Positions 13,826 through 27,232 of a stretch of 64,000 nt of DNA are shown in pieces; position 1 is the stretch's first letter; the number at the start of each line of letters is the position of its first letter. Source of the DNA: Callipepla californica brunnescens (Eukaryota > Chordata > Aves > Galliformes > Odontophoridae); NCBI GenBank assembly GCA_023055505.1, contig JALIRH010000040.1, positions 563,001-627,000 on the forward strand, given 5' to 3'. Under the pieces are notes generated by a model that ran no database searches, had not been told where the DNA came from, and was given only the letters and a program-made list of their open reading frames with translations. The position numbers and the translations under genes are program-made.

Positions 13826-16800
13826 CCAAGTCCACAGCAGTTGCTAACAACAGCAGCAACAAAAGATCCAGAAAGCAGTGACATGAGGTCTAACAAAATG
13901 ATTCTTATATCAGACCTGTGTTGTCTTGCACATAAGATCAACTTGCTTCTGAATCCATTGGTATGACACTTCCCTGAGCTCTGCTGGACTACTTTCCCCA
14001 GAGGCAGTATCAGCTTTAGAGATCAAAATAACTGAGTTTCAGCTCAAGTGCAAAGAAAGCTTCAGCATCATATGGGAATTCACAACAGTTTAAAGGAACA
14101 TTTCAAGAAATGGCTGTAAACTCACAAAGAAGTTGCTGATGGTGGCTGCTATCACTCTACAGGTACCAAAGACACAATTATTTTTGTGTTGATAATCCTT
14201 TTTCACAGAAGCAATGGAAGAATAGTGAAGAAACTATCAGAAGGTCATCTACAAATTGTATCATTCCAAATACAGTTCAGCAGTCCTTTGTAGGATATTA
14301 CACACCAGCTCCTCCTGTGTCTGATAGCTGAACCTGAGGCTTTTCCAGCAGCACTGCAGTATTCCATGTGGCCCTTTGACGGATTAGTTGAGTTTATGAG
14401 AACTGGCAAAGATCTATGAAATAGGCTACAGGAGAACTGCTTTATCATCACCTCTTCCTCACCTCAGTAGATGAGCTACAGATGAACAAAGCATATAATA
14501 AATCCCAACAGAAAAAACATGAAAGCAGGAGATGAGCTGTTCTGACACACAAGAGTTGAACTATAGCTGACACAAAACTTTAATATTCAGTATATTTACT
14601 AAAGCTTGATGTTTATTTAATTTTTCTATTTACATAGACTTGTCTTCAGTACTTTAAAATTTATTTAATCCTTATTATCTAGTATATTTATCTATTTCAT
14701 ACAAGACACAGAACCCTAGTATGACTAAGCTGCAATGGAAAATATTTCACTTTGCTAAGCATTTTCCATCATAAAATATGTGAGTGAACACAGAGTCCTT
14801 CCCTGCAGTGCCGGTGTATGAAGCCATCCACTCACATGTCCATGTAGAAGCAAGTTATCCTTCTGGATAGTTTTCTGCTGTGAATCTGTTACTTGGAAAG
14901 GCTCAAGCACACTGGATGAAAGGTAACAATAAAACCTTGAGGGCAAAGAACATAAGCAAATTTACCACAAAATGATTTGAGTCGAGACTGGTGAGTGATA
15001 GCAGTGAATGTGTGAACTTGCTCATTCTCACCCTGGTGTAAATTTAAGATTTCTCAGAAGGCAAAGGAGAGAAGAAGCCAAGAGCAAGCAAGTCACGAGC
15101 CCTGCATCCATGACAGCATTCTTGGGCAGTTACCATGGAACCTCTGGGACACTGCAGCTCCAGTGGCAATGTGGTTTAAGGTTACTGCTCGCACAAGCAA
15201 GCCATAGAATAAATAGATGTGCTAAGCAATCAATGAAAATTATCTGCAGCCAATGGGAGGCAAACAATGGCCTGGGCCCTGCTTGTACCTCTGGAGTTTC
15301 TTGCTTCCTTGTCAATGGTATCAAAAAGCTTTCTGTAAGACAAGTAATTTGTAAGAGTTAACTCATCTGGACCCCAAAAATGTTTGAAATGAAAACTTGA
15401 CATTAGAGACAGATAGTACTTGTCAAATGAAATGTTCATTAATGACTTATTTCAATCAATATTTAAGTAACTCTTGTTTAAACTGCACAAAGAAAAAAAA
15501 ACAGCTCTGTGGGTTTCTTGGCAACAGATTATTTGGTTTGGCAGAGTAAAATGCATTTTCATAGGACCTCTGATGGAGTTTAGCAGTAAGGTAACAAGCA
15601 TAAAGCTCATTTGGCAGCATGAACGAGATGGCTGCAGAGTGACAGAGGGTAACAGCACTTTTATTTTAACACTGACTTAGTACTTAGTATTATTTATGTA
15701 GGGCCTTTAAAAATAACAGCACTTTAAGATTTTCCACAACAGGGTCCCGAGAATTTTCAGTATCCAGAGAAATACTATCCAGAACAGTATCAAAGTGTTA
15801 AAAAGATTTACATTAGTTAGGAACCAGCCTTCCCCAGGCTGGAGGATACTCCTTAGTTTTTAGATACATAACGCGCTGGGAGGCTGCAGGGAATTAATAT
15901 TTAATTTGTACTTCTTTCTCACAATTCTTGAATGAATAAATTGTAAACAGTATTCCAAATGCTACAAACTCCCAAGTCCACTGCATTACCATGCTAATGA
16001 GATGATAATTTCATGGTATGGTGTGACAATGAGCACAAAGCATGCAATCACAGCTGTAGGCACAGTGTGATTGGAGTCACTGTATTGCCAGCGCAGCAGC
16101 TCTTTGAAAACAGATTGTTAGTATCTTTCACTTATTTGGTAAACATTGGTGGTGGTTAAGGCTTAGTAGCTCAATGCAAGAGGACTTTGGAAGCAATAAA
16201 ACCATTATGCACAGCAGAGGACTTAGAGCTGTGGCTCTCTCGGTTTCTCCAAACAAAGTGCCTTAATGAGGAGATACCATCAGTTAAGAAGACAGACAAC
16301 AGCTGAAACTGTACATCAGTTTAGTCTTCCATATTTTATAAGGAATGTCTGCAGATGTTTGCTGAGAACACCTCTGTACAGTGGCTGTTGAGGGTGAGAG
16401 GCAGGCTGCTCTTGTGAGTAGGTATGAAAGAAAGAAAAAGAACTGCAGGTTAAGAAAGGCAAAAGCACAAACAACAACAACAAAACAGCAACAAAAAACA
16501 ATACCTCTCCTCTGACCTTAGGAATTTGCTTATTAGCTCAGGCAGGCAGCTTTAGCAATGGAAAGCCAAAAATCAGAAGCACCTTTGCTGATCCTTGAAA
16601 TGGTCAGGTGTGCTGCTGAGGTGAATTTGCCCCACTTGACTCACTGATGCCCTTCCTTTTGCTCTTACAGCATGTTGGTGTGAAGGAGCCCAGATCTGTA
16701 TTTTTTGGTAAATAAACTTGATATTTACAATATTTTTACCAAGCTTGCGAAAACTGGACTAGCTTGTGCACTAATGCTGGCTTTCTGTAAAGACAAAACT

Positions 16801-17892
16801 TTTTTTTTCTCCACTGTGTTAATGGATAATGCTTTCTCCCCTAAACAGAAACTGAAATTTTGTATATTGCTTAAATTAGTAACATATTATGCAATTAGTA
16901 GAAAACTTATAATGTTACACTTTGGGAAGAAAGCAGAAAATACTGAAACCTTTGGGAAAAAGTAGACAGCAGAATGTAATTAGTCATGTTAGTTTCCGGC
17001 CAAAAGATTAGATTTCATATCCATACACTTATTAAAAGATATACTAAGTAATGGCAACTGACAAAGATCTTATAGTTGTACCCAAAAAGAGAAAAAAAGA
17101 TGCGTGAGTATTGCACAACATTTTGTGCTTAGAACTGCATTTTCTGAAGAATGGAGGAAAGCTTATGATGGATCTCCAGTCAGGTCTCAGGATATGAAGA
17201 TAAACAGATGCACTGAATGGAAAGTCAGCGCACGTAACTGATGAATTTTTGTTTTAGTTTATGCTGTGAAGAAATATTCATAGGCAATTGAAAAGTTGTG
17301 TATGATCAACTCTGTTGCAAGGAAATCACGCAAATATTTGAATGATATCTTAAGTATAGCAGGGCTAAATACTAAAACGTATGACTAGTCAAGGTACTTG
17401 AACCTTATGCAACATCTTAACTTCATTATTTTTTAATTATTTCCAGATATAAAACTTTAAAAAACCCAACCACCTTTACTAGTCCTGATAAATGCAATAA
17501 AATCAGTATCCCACCAGAGTTTCCAAGGAGTTCTTGAGTAGAAAAAAATCACATTGTCCATAACAATTTGAAGAAAGTAAAATTTTCCCCATGTAAGTAG
17601 AAGGTTAGAATTTATTTATTTATTTGTTTGGTCAGTATTGGAATTTCCAGCCCCATTACCAGAGCAACTGTCCCTGCTGAATACCCCTGCAGCTTTTCCA
17701 TTAACTTGGACTGAAACTGATAATTAATAGTCACCATTACTCCAACTCTCACCTCTGGGCAGTAGTACTAATAGAGTTTAATTTGATCTAACTCTGCCAC
17801 AGTATTTCAGGAAGGAATGTTATTTCTTTCTCTTCTTTGGCAGGTTATTTTAAGGTGTCAATTCAAATTTTTGGCACTGACGTCAAATCTTC

Positions 17893-17960
17893 CCACAGAA
17901 AAGCTGTTCCAATCCTTTCCACAGAAAAGCTGTTCCAATCCTTTCCACAGAAAAGCTGTT
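17893..17960. repeat. 26-bp tandem repeat, about 2.6 copies
   Basis: The unit 'CACAGAAAAGCTGTTCCAATCCTTTC' recurs with an exact 26-bp period: 'CACAG' falls at 17,894, 17,920 and 17,946. The third copy stops after 'AAAAGCTGTT'. The copies are essentially identical, so the duplication is recent or still slipping. Confidence 0.9.
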
Positions 17961-18305
17961 AAATTTAAAAGCAATAGACTCCATCCTTTACTACCTATAA
18001 TTTTTCCACTGTCTTATTACTATAATTTTCCACCATGCAATTGATAGGTTTGTTGGCTCTGCCATGCCAGAATAAAGGTGTTTAGTCATCTGTTTTGTCT
18101 AAGTGACATTTTCATGAGGAAGGAGGAGCTGGCCTTGCACACACAACTTGCTTTGAGGCAGGTAGAAGAGCAGTGGCTATGATGAGAGCACAAACGTAGC
18201 TGTGTATTTTCTAAGAATAACCAATCTAATAACAGTAGCAATAGCTATAATGATAGTGGTGTGTGCAGTGACATTATAATTAGTCCAGATATAAGTTTTT
18301 TACAA

Positions 18306-18500
18306 CAAGGATGGTGGAGCACTAGGATAGGTTGCCCAGAGAATGCCCTGTCTCTGAAGACATTTAAGGTCAGCCTGGACAGGGCTCTGATCTACCTGAC
18401 CTAACTGTAGGTGTCCCTGTTCATTACAAGGGGGTTGGATGGTTGGATGAGACGACCATTAAAAATCCCTTCCAACTCAATCCCTTTGTAGGGTGGATAA
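18306..18500 (+). mobile_element. CR1 retrotransposon fragment (3' end)
   Basis: The sense CR1 end is recognisable by 'GATAGGTTGCCCAGAGAATGCC', 'CTGAAGACATTTAAGGTCAGCCTGGACAGGGCTCTGA', 'GGTGTCCCTGTTCATTACAAGGGGGTTGGATG' and 'AATCCCTTCCAACTCAA'. It is 5'-truncated and has lost its exact terminal repeats. Confidence 0.88.
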
Positions 18501-19687
18501 TTCTAGAGAATGGAATTAAGAGGAAATACTGCAGAGGATGGCATATTTCTGTAAGGCTTTATATAGATGGTACACAGACTACTAGTAAGTAAAGAATGGC
18601 TCACCTTTTACGATGGTTGAGACTCACTGGTGACTCCACTAGGAAGGGATCTCCAACAAGAGAACCTTCCATGCTGGTGGTCAGCCCTTAAATGGGGTCT
18701 GGGAGAGGTGGAGCCAGACTCTATCCCTTCCAATCACACAGGTACATTACCTTCACCTGTGGCCCTGTGGCTACTCAGTGCTTGCCTCAGGTGATCAATC
18801 AGTGGTTCAGGCCATGATTCAACAGTTCCCATACACCCTTCCAACTTAATTCCCAGCAAGATATACTACACAGTGTGAGTTATTCATACTGTATCAGCCT
18901 AGGGCATCAGGAGTTCAAAATGTTTGGAAATGGGATGTGGTGTTGCTTGGGAGGAGAAAGCCAGCTGCCTTGCTTTCTCAGGGAATTAGTGTGCCATTTG
19001 AAGTTTTGATCATCCAATAAACGTTTAATTTCATTTCATCCTTTGTATTACACTTTAAAAAGCAGGAGACAGATTTTTAAAGTTATTTTCCTTCATTAGA
19101 TATTTGCTTTCTGGAGCTATTTGCTTCCAGAGACAGCCATGTTGGAGGTCTGCATATGCTGACAAAGGCAAGCAGTGAAACACAGTGTCTCTCTTGGGGA
19201 AGTGGTTGCTTCACTACCAGAGCAGAAGATCAGGCTATTTTTTTTTTCTTCAGCTTTCCAGACTAAGAGAAAACATTAAACTGCAGCCCAAAATGGTTCT
19301 CCCTGTACACGGAAAAAATTTTAATGTGTTGTGCTGTCCCTGAATATGCACAGAATTCAGAACAGCTGCTAGGGTTTTATGTTCACAATTCTTTTCCTGC
19401 AACACCAACAGTTTTTGCCATCTGTAAGCAAGCTCTGCTTTGGCTTTGCAACACTCAGAGTTATAACTGGGGGAGCTGAAAGATGGGTGAAACATTAACT
19501 TTTGTAAGCATTTCACAAATCAATGAAATGAACAATGAAATGAAACAACTACTTTCACTGGAAAAAGAAAGAAAAAAGAACAGAAAAAAAATCTGTTCAG
19601 AAGTTCAAGTGAACTGTGAAGGAACATAGGAGTGAACAATAAATTGTATAATTATGCTGCCAAAGTATAACTATGCTCTGCTGAACT

Positions 19688-19850
19688 AACAGAATCACTG
19701 AGGTTGGAAAGACCAATAAGATCATCCAGTCTGAGCATCAGCCCATGCCTGCGATCATTCCAGGCCACGTTCCTCAGTGTCACATTGACATGGTTCTTGA
19801 ACACCTTCAGGGATGAACTCCATCACTTCCCTGTTCCAATGCCTCACCAG
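19688..19850 (-). mobile_element. CR1 retrotransposon fragment
   Basis: An antisense CR1 end. It starts 'ACAGAATCACTGAGGTTGGAAAGACCAATAAGATCATCCAGTC' and runs through 'TTCTTGAACACCTTCAGGGATG' and 'CTTCCCTGTTCCAATGCCTCACCA'. Confidence 0.88.
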
Positions 19851-22800
19851 ATTCATGCTTCAGTGTTGTGCACACAGACAAAAATCCTACAAAAATATGC
19901 AAAAGAAGGGCACCAGAAGAACTCTGGTGCTCTGTTCCAGACTCAGATGCTGCCCATACTGAGTATGGTAAGGACTTCCCAGAGTAATCTGTGTGGGACC
20001 CAGCAGCCTCTAAGGCAGCTGCCTTAGAGGTCCTACAGCAGTGGGAGGGTGCCATGAAATGAGCTGTCACTGGAAGCAGCTGGGTGGGAAGGCCAAGGGG
20101 TGATAGCTCCATAGAGAGAGCAGCAGGCTTGTTGTGTTCATTGGAGAACAGGGTTACTTGGGTTTGTCTGGTATTTGCAGCATCACTGTCTTTAAGTCAG
20201 CCCATCCCTCAACTTCTAAGGCTTGGAAATAATCGTACAAAATTACAGCATAGTTAGTAAAGCTGCTGGGAAAAGTAATGCATCCAGGATTGTCGAACAG
20301 GCTCATATGTTCTTTTCTCAGCATTCATCTTACAGTTATAAAAATGTTTCTGACAAACAGAGGATGATACTCTTTTGCCTACTGAAGGATCCCACATATC
20401 AAAGCTGCAATTCAATTATCTGTGAAGCTTTTCAAAAATCTTCAGCACTGCAGCAAAATTTAGCGTGGATTAACTTCCAGCTGGGAAAATAATAGGTGGA
20501 AGTTTTGCTCCTTTACATTTAAGAGAACAAAACCATGAATGTTTTTACACAAAATGGTAGCAATTTCTTCTCTGTGTACAAATAATTGCTGATAACTTGA
20601 GATAGGCAAAGAAATGAATGGTTTTGTAGCCTGGGCTTGTACCTACAGTGCTGTGTGTGCAATCTTCCAGTCTTGTTTATTCTTTTTGCCTGACTCCTTC
20701 AGCATTGCACCCCTTCTGTCTGTTGAAGGTAGTGGGTCAGAGTAGAAAAATATCTACAGGGAGATTTTTCATTTCAGATCTCATTTCTGGACTACTGCAT
20801 TATCTGCAGCACTTTAACATTAGGGAGAAAACACAAGGTCTTGGGGTTAAATTCTGCAGTCCATTCCAGTCTTTTAAAATCCCTGTGTATCAAAAGTCCT
20901 CTGTAACCACCATGAAATAGAGTGGAAATGAGCCAAGTCAGTTACTGCTTCCCCCAGGTGGCCACTGTGGGGCAAATTACCGTAACTGCCACTTGAGCCT
21001 CGCCTGGGCCTTAGGCAGGAGGCAAGAAGGCCCAGCACCTTGCAGATGAGTACAGCCCTACCTTTAGCTGCTCTGCTTCTCGAGGGGCATGCTGGATGGT
21101 TTGCACTTGGGACGCTATGTGCTGAATGTGTGCTCGTGTGAGTTATGTCAGGTAAGAGAATGCTATTTTTTTATGTAGCTTCTTTTTGAGTTAGCTTTGT
21201 GGTCCTATGTTATGTTGCTGTGCTTTGGGTGTCCTAGTTTCTTGTGTTGATTGTGTTTTGCTGGTGCTCAAAATCCCACTGGTGTTGTTTATCAGCAAGT
21301 CAGTCCTCACTGCTGTCACCAGCGATGTAAAGAGTCATGAACAGACCAAACTGATGGTTAAGTGTAGCTGTGGAAGAATTGTCAATGAGAGTGATGGAAA
21401 AGCAGCAAGGGAAACAGAGCTTCCTGACCATGCTCTGCTAATTTTTGCCATGCTTTATTTCCCAAGCTGTTTTTTGAGGCTGCTGTGCTTGCAACTGGGA
21501 GGCTGCACTCTGACATGTAAGCTGCCTATATGGAGAAATATGGCTGAAATGTCTCAAATATTCTCCTCTATCAACACCTATGTGTCAGCTACAGTGGAGA
21601 GCTCTACTGATGGGATGGAGGAAAGAAGACAGTGTAGTCCTGTCTGATGCTCTCTGTCTCTCAGGAACCTAACAGGGAAGCACCGTGAGGAAAATAAAGC
21701 ACATAACCAGAGAGCGGGGAAAAATTGAGTGAAACAATACATAGATTTAAATTATGAGATGAGGAAATGGATGATACTCACCAATGCCCTACCACAGTGG
21801 TAGCTTGATTACATGAGGAAGCATTTATGTTAATGGAGTTATTTTGTGATTCAGTTTTCTTTCAACTTTTACCATCTGCTTTAAAATACATGTCTCTGTT
21901 AGGGCTGTAATAAGTACACGTGATTTAATGCCGCCTTCTACTACCAGTAGCTCTTGCTATTTAAATGCAAATCTTATTTTGCCTGAATCCGATCTGCTAG
22001 ATCTGGTCCTTTTTTGAATTACAGTTTCTGGGAAGTGCTGAAGGGAGGGAAACATTTATAGAAAGATATGTTTGTCTTTTCTGCTTTATTTGGAAATGGT
22101 CCATCAAAATGTACCTAAACTTCATAATGTTTGGAATAACGTTCTGGGCCAGTGGGAGCTGCTGTAGCAGGGAGGTATCTGGTTCTACTCGTTAGCTTCT
22201 GTATGGCAGATTTCATTATTAGAAGTGGTGCAGTTTGGGTATTTCTTTCCCCTATAAGTAAAACTTAACCACCTATGGTTAAAGATTTTGAAAGGCCAGT
22301 CTGTTGATGCAGTGTGAAGCTTTCCCTAAACAAGAAAGGAAGTCTATGGTTTTGAATAGTTTAATGAAGTTCTTCTCAAAGGGCTAATAGTGAATACTCT
22401 GCATTCAGGATTTGTATGAAACTTTGAGTACTTTAAACTTCCAACTGCTATGACACAAATCCACTTCAAGTGGAAGTGGGGGTCCCTTCAGTGGAGGAGG
22501 TGTCTGGCTGTGTGCTCTTGTCCTGTCCCGCTCCCACCTGCCTGATGAGAATCAGTGACCAGGGTCCAGAGGCTGCAAAGAGCATAGCTAAACTGTATGG
22601 CTGTTCGACACTATGGTTTTTTGAAGGAACAAAAGTGAGGCCCACAGCTCAGCCATGCAATGAAGATTTTTTTTTTATAGTGGATCACTGTTTTACTTCC
22701 AGAATCTATGAGAAGCATGCTCTTTTTACACACAGTTTTCCTTTCTTGATGACAAACTCAAAAAATAAGTCTGCTTACTAATACCTCTGAGTGTTACAAG

Positions 22801-23097
22801 AGGGGCAAGCTACCGTATTTGGTGTCTCTCCCTGGTCTTACCACCTCAGCCTGACTGCTGCAGAGCAATGCGTGAGAACAGACAAACCCTAAATAGTAGT
22901 TAGAACTGGGGATTGGAATCCCATGGGAGATCTTCGTGTTTTATAGCAGATGCTGGCCAGTGTAAAAATGAGAGCTGATGTTAACGTTGCCTTTTTGTCA
23001 GAAATGTCATAGTCATGACTAACTTAATTGAATTTAACTAACTTCCATAAATGTATTTATTTTAATGTTAAGATTTTTAAGGTAATTTCATGTGCGT

Positions 23098-23294
23098 GGG
23101 AACTTCTTCACAGTGCAGTGATGGAGCACTGGCACAAGCTGCACAGAGAGGTGGTGGAGTCTCCTTCTCTGGAGATGTTCAAGACCTGCCTGGACACCTA
23201 CCTGTGCGATCTGGGTTAGGGAGCTGCTTTGGCAGGGGGGCTGGACTCGATGATCTCTAGAGGTCCCTTCCAACTCCTACAATTGTGTGATTCT
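23098..23294 (+). mobile_element. CR1 retrotransposon fragment (3' end)
   Basis: A well-preserved sense CR1 end: 'TGATGGAGCACTGGCACAAGCTGCACAGAGAGGTGGTGGAGTC', 'CTCTGGAGATGTTCAAGACCTGCCTGGACACC', then 'GACTCGATGATCTCTAGAGGTCCCTTCCAACTCC' and a terminal 'GTGTGATTCTT'. The open frames here on both strands belong to the element. Confidence 0.93.
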
Positions 23295-24739
23295 TAAAGG
23301 AGTGACCCTTAATTCATTTTTAACCATTTGATTTCATATATGGACAGTAATACTAAGCAGATGAAGAATCCTTCTGGATTTGCATTTTATATCTTTTTAG
23401 TGCCAGAAAAACTCAGTCATGATTAAGTTCATTTTTAGCGTCATAATGAAACTTAATCAGAAATGACTGTCTCTCATCCTGAATATTATAAATCACACAT
23501 TAGTTTTACATCTTAAAAAAGGGTTATTCGCGAAGGATTAGAAGGGATCTTCTTATTCTCATTCCATTTCATCTGTTTTATTAATAAACTCTAAATACCC
23601 TTTCTAATTATGTCATGCTCTCCATGGGTCTGATCCTGCAAGATGCTGACTGTCTGGGCTCGCAAGGATCACCATCAACGTTATTCTCCAACATCAATCC
23701 TGCTTTTTGAGAAGCCTGGTCTGACCAGAGTCTTTTTGTGCTTTCTTCTGGCTTTGGCTGTATGCATCAGTGTTTCTTCCAGCAGAATGACAGCATATTG
23801 CAGTTCTTTTTCTGCACTTCAAAAGAATGGTGTAGCTACAACATGTTTCATGGGGTATAGAGCCTGCAGGGGCATGCCTGTACTTTGTGTCATGTGTTCC
23901 CAGGGTTTCCCATGTGTGCCAGAAATTGCATGGCTCAGGAAGTATTACATTACATGAAGCAAGATCAAAAACTGCAGGTATTAATGATTAAGCTGTCATG
24001 GCAAGGGAGAGGGAAGGCTCACAAGCACAAGAGAAGAATGTGGGATTTTAACACCAGTGTTGATTTGTGCAACATAATTTCAGTTAAATTTTGCCCACTC
24101 TAGTCTCCCCACATTTAGTAACATACAGCAATATTGGTAAAGCTGTTAAAAATTCTGCCTTTGATTTTCTTATCGCAAGACTTTTGCAAATGCCACTACG
24201 AGGGGAGAGGGACTTGAAATGAATGCAAGTGGGAAATAGAGGAAGGGGAAAATGTACTGAGGTTACCTTGTGAAAAGGGTATGGAGATGGCATAAAACTG
24301 CTGCTGCTCCCTTTGCAATACATTTGTGCTTTCAACAAGGGAACAGAAATGAGCTGAATGGCATATTTGGGGTAACTCCATCCAAGTAGTTTCCTTTTTA
24401 CTGCTTTTCACAATTTTACAGTACAGCACCATGCCAATAAATGAGATTGATAACAAGTCTCCTAGAACAAAAGTGCCTCAGCAGTCATCCAGGACAGCTT
24501 GCCAACTTTCCTGGAGCTTGTCAGGAGCGGGCTGTGAGCCAGACCTGACTTCTTTGGTAGCAGCAGCATGCTTTGGACTCTGGGGTCTTCCTGTTCTGCA
24601 AAGATGGAGTCCTTCCAGTCACGGAGTTTTGAGGAAGTCATTGAGGAAGGTGATAGCTTGAATCTCAACTTTCATTTAGAAAGAGGGAGCCCCGCAGGAG
24701 ACCAGATGGATGGTGTTTCTAAAGGTTAACTGTGCAAAG

Positions 24740-24905
24740 TTGATGCATTTAGGGGAGATTTGGACTGGATATAAGGAGAAGGTTTTTACAGTGAGGATAG
24801 TGAGTCACTGGAACAGGCTGCCCAGAGAGGTGGTAGATGCCCCATCCTTGGAGACACTTCAAGGTAAGGCTTAGACCAGGCTCTGAGCAACCTGAGCATG
24901 TTAGG
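24740..24905 (+). mobile_element. CR1 retrotransposon fragment
   Basis: 'GGACTGGATATAAGGAGAAGG', 'AGTGAGTCACTGGAACAGGCTGCCCAGAGAGGTGGTAGATG' and 'CCATCCTTGGAGACACTTCAAGGTAAGGC' correspond to the C-terminal end of the CR1 reverse-transcriptase frame (residues of the type 'HWNRLPREVVDAPSLE') and the start of the 3' UTR. The 3' tail is missing. Confidence 0.88.
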
Positions 24906-25914
24906 TCTTGTTAAGAATGTATTATTTGCCTTCTGGTTTTTGAGATTTCAGAGTCCCCCTGAGCCACACTTTCAAGTTCTTCTTTCCAACTGGAGTCAAT
25001 AGGAAAACATCACTTAATTGGCTAGACTTTTTTTTTTTCCTGCCAGTGGCTGGAACTCTAAGAAAAACTCCACGACAAAAAGCTTCAATGAATACCTGAA
25101 AGGTGGTGGTATGGAGTTGGAATCAGCAATTTATGCAATAGAAAATACAAAGGTTAATTGTTTCTTTTAGTAACGTAAGGGGGACAGGATTACTGCCCAT
25201 AAATATCAGTGAGTAAACAGCAATGTAACTTGGAGATCGTTGTCAGGAAATACACAGGAGAAAGCTTGACCCCGAGTGATCCTGAGCTGTAAAATGTGAG
25301 ACAGTCCAACTTCAAAAGAACAAAGCTCAGAGCGAGCCCCTGTAGTAGCAATGGGAGCAGCAGACTTGTTCCTTCCAAGAGGAAGGTGATGGGTCTCAAG
25401 GTTGGAATGGCACTCTGCCAGCAGGGCTGCTGGTCTTCTACAGAGAAACCTCTGCTGGGACAACTCCTCACCAACGCATGTTTGTTAACAGCAAGGTGCT
25501 TCTAAGTGTACAAAACATTTAAACTTAAACTCTTGTCACTTTAACTCAAAAGACCGTGAAACTTTCTTTGAGATGTAAATCAATAATGACCTACATAGCG
25601 CTTAACTATGTATTCAGTAAAAGACCTGATTACATATGTTGCTTATGTTAGGTTGTCAGCATCTCCCAAATCGTGGTGTGATGGAGGCCAGTCCCCACTG
25701 CAGGAGATGAAAAAGGTACAAGGAAAACTAATTTGAACGTTTAATTCTTGCTTGTGGCTTTGTTGTTATGTGTTTAAAACATTAAATACTTCTCAGCCTT
25801 TTTTCTTTTAAATATTTTGGATAGACTAGGATATACATAGTTATTAAGTAGTACAGATATACAATACAGATCATTTGGTGTTATCCTGACTGCTCTTGGT
25901 TTGTGGCCTTATTA

Positions 25915-26435
25915 TAAGCTGGAGGTCTCTAGTCCAACCCCTGTCTCAACAGGGCCAACGTCTAAGCCACATTAGGCACTAGCCTCTTGTCCAGAGGGGC
26001 TCTGCATACCTGTCTGGACAATGATTCAACATCAACTTCAGGCAGCCTTTTGCAGTGGTCACCCACATTCTTTAGCAAAAATAATAGTAGTAATCATAAT
26101 AATCTGGCTGGAACTTCCCTTTGTCTGATGCATGCCTGCCACTTTCTGTGCTCCATGAGGAGGATGTGACTGTCCTCTGTGCACCCATGGCAGTGCACAC
26201 TGCCATCAGATCCTCCCTTAGTTCTTTTCCAGGCTGAGGATGCTCAACTCCCTCACAGCTCCTGGTACAGCAGATGCTTCAGCTCCTGACCTCAACAGGA
26301 GCTCCCCACCAAGCTCCTCCTTCCTGTGCTGGGGGTGACACAGCCAGATGCTCATCCAGGTGCTGTTTTGAGTGATGAGCACGGGGGAATAATCCTGCAC
26401 TGCTGGATGCACAGCCAGCATCCCGCCCCTACCCA
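25915..26435 (-). mobile_element. Degraded CR1 fragment, probably interrupted
   Basis: The left part ('AGGTCTCTAGTCCAACCCCTGTCTCAACAGGGCC') is an antisense CR1 3' end. The right part from about 26,220 ('CTTTTCCAGGCTGAGGATGCTCAACTCCCTCACAGCTCC', 'CAGCCAGATGCTCATCCAGGTGC') matches more upstream CR1 sequence in the same orientation. Between them is unrelated DNA with a short AAT-rich tract, so the element is either interrupted or made of two copies. Confidence 0.65.
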
Positions 26436-27094
26436 GCTGGACTCAGCTTGGTTTCTAGCTTACTATGTAATCTTCCTCCCTATAGGCTGAATCCCATTTG
26501 CATGGCCCACGCTTTAGTCAATTACATTCTGCATTGCTGTGTAGATGAGATTAGTGCCCACCTCTATGTAATGATAACATTTGACAGTAAAGAAGCGTTC
26601 CAAAGTGATGCTGTGTGACTTAGGGTAACAGAGCTCCACCATCCCACCGCTGGCATGCTGTGTGTAAATAATATGCGTTTGACATAGTATTCTTTATATA
26701 CCCCAGTTTGATTACATTCCTTCAGCAGATCAAAAAGCTGTGACTTAATCCTTTTCTTAATGGAGCAAAATTTGACAAGCAGCTGCTGAAGTTGTGCACT
26801 ATCTATATAGGTTGCTTTACTACTTAGTTCTGAGCTCATGGTGCCTAATGATAAAAATAATACAGTACTTTAAAATAACTGTTGGGCAGGGAGATGGGGA
26901 AACAAGAAACAGGGACAGGCTTTATATCTTGAGGTGCCACAGCTTGGGAGGGACTCCAATAACCCATTCAAGGTAAACTAACTATGCAGGGAGGGGAAGC
27001 AAGTTATTAACGATACAGAGCTAGGACTGGCCAAACTTCCTCATGTCAATAGGTTGTGTTTGCATGCCTGTGCTAAAACCTGCTAGTCAAAGTC

Positions 27095-27232
27095 ACAGAA
27101 TCATAGGATCTGTAGAGTTGGAAGGGACCTCCGAGGGCCATCTAGACCAACTGCCCTGCAATGAGTAGGGACACCACAGCTAGATCAGGCTGCCCAGGGC
27201 TTGATCCGACCCAGCCTTGAAAGTCTCCAGGG
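27095..27232 (-). mobile_element. CR1 retrotransposon fragment
   Basis: Antisense CR1: 'CACAGAATCATAGGATCTGTAGAGTTGGAAGGGACCTCCGAGGGCCATC', then 'CAGGCTGCCCAGGGCTTGATCCGACCCAGCC' and 'AAAGTCTCCAGGGATC'. Confidence 0.9.

Larger units (their letters stand above)
11666..17892. other. Intergenic DNA, no gene recognised
   Basis: No convincing exon. Small items only: a CR1 tail at about 13,148-13,200, a CTCF-like motif at 13,812-13,825, and (CAA)-rich sequence near 16,467-16,500. The 117-codon open frame at 15,008-15,361 has no recognisable domain and is treated as chance. Confidence 0.5.
17961..23097. other. Intergenic DNA with CR1 pieces, no gene recognised
   Basis: Apart from the CR1 fragments at about 18.3 and 19.7 kb I see no exon. 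The 146-codon open frame at 21,207-21,647 is the longest frame here. It has no domain signature and sits in sequence without supporting splice sites or promoter, so it is left uncalled. The block at 18,660-18,860, moderately G+C-rich, may be an old repeat but I cannot name it. Confidence 0.5.

Noticed and set aside
18660..18860. G+C-richer block that could be a piece of an LTR
   Set aside because: No TG...CA ends, target-site repeats, primer site or coding remnants were seen.
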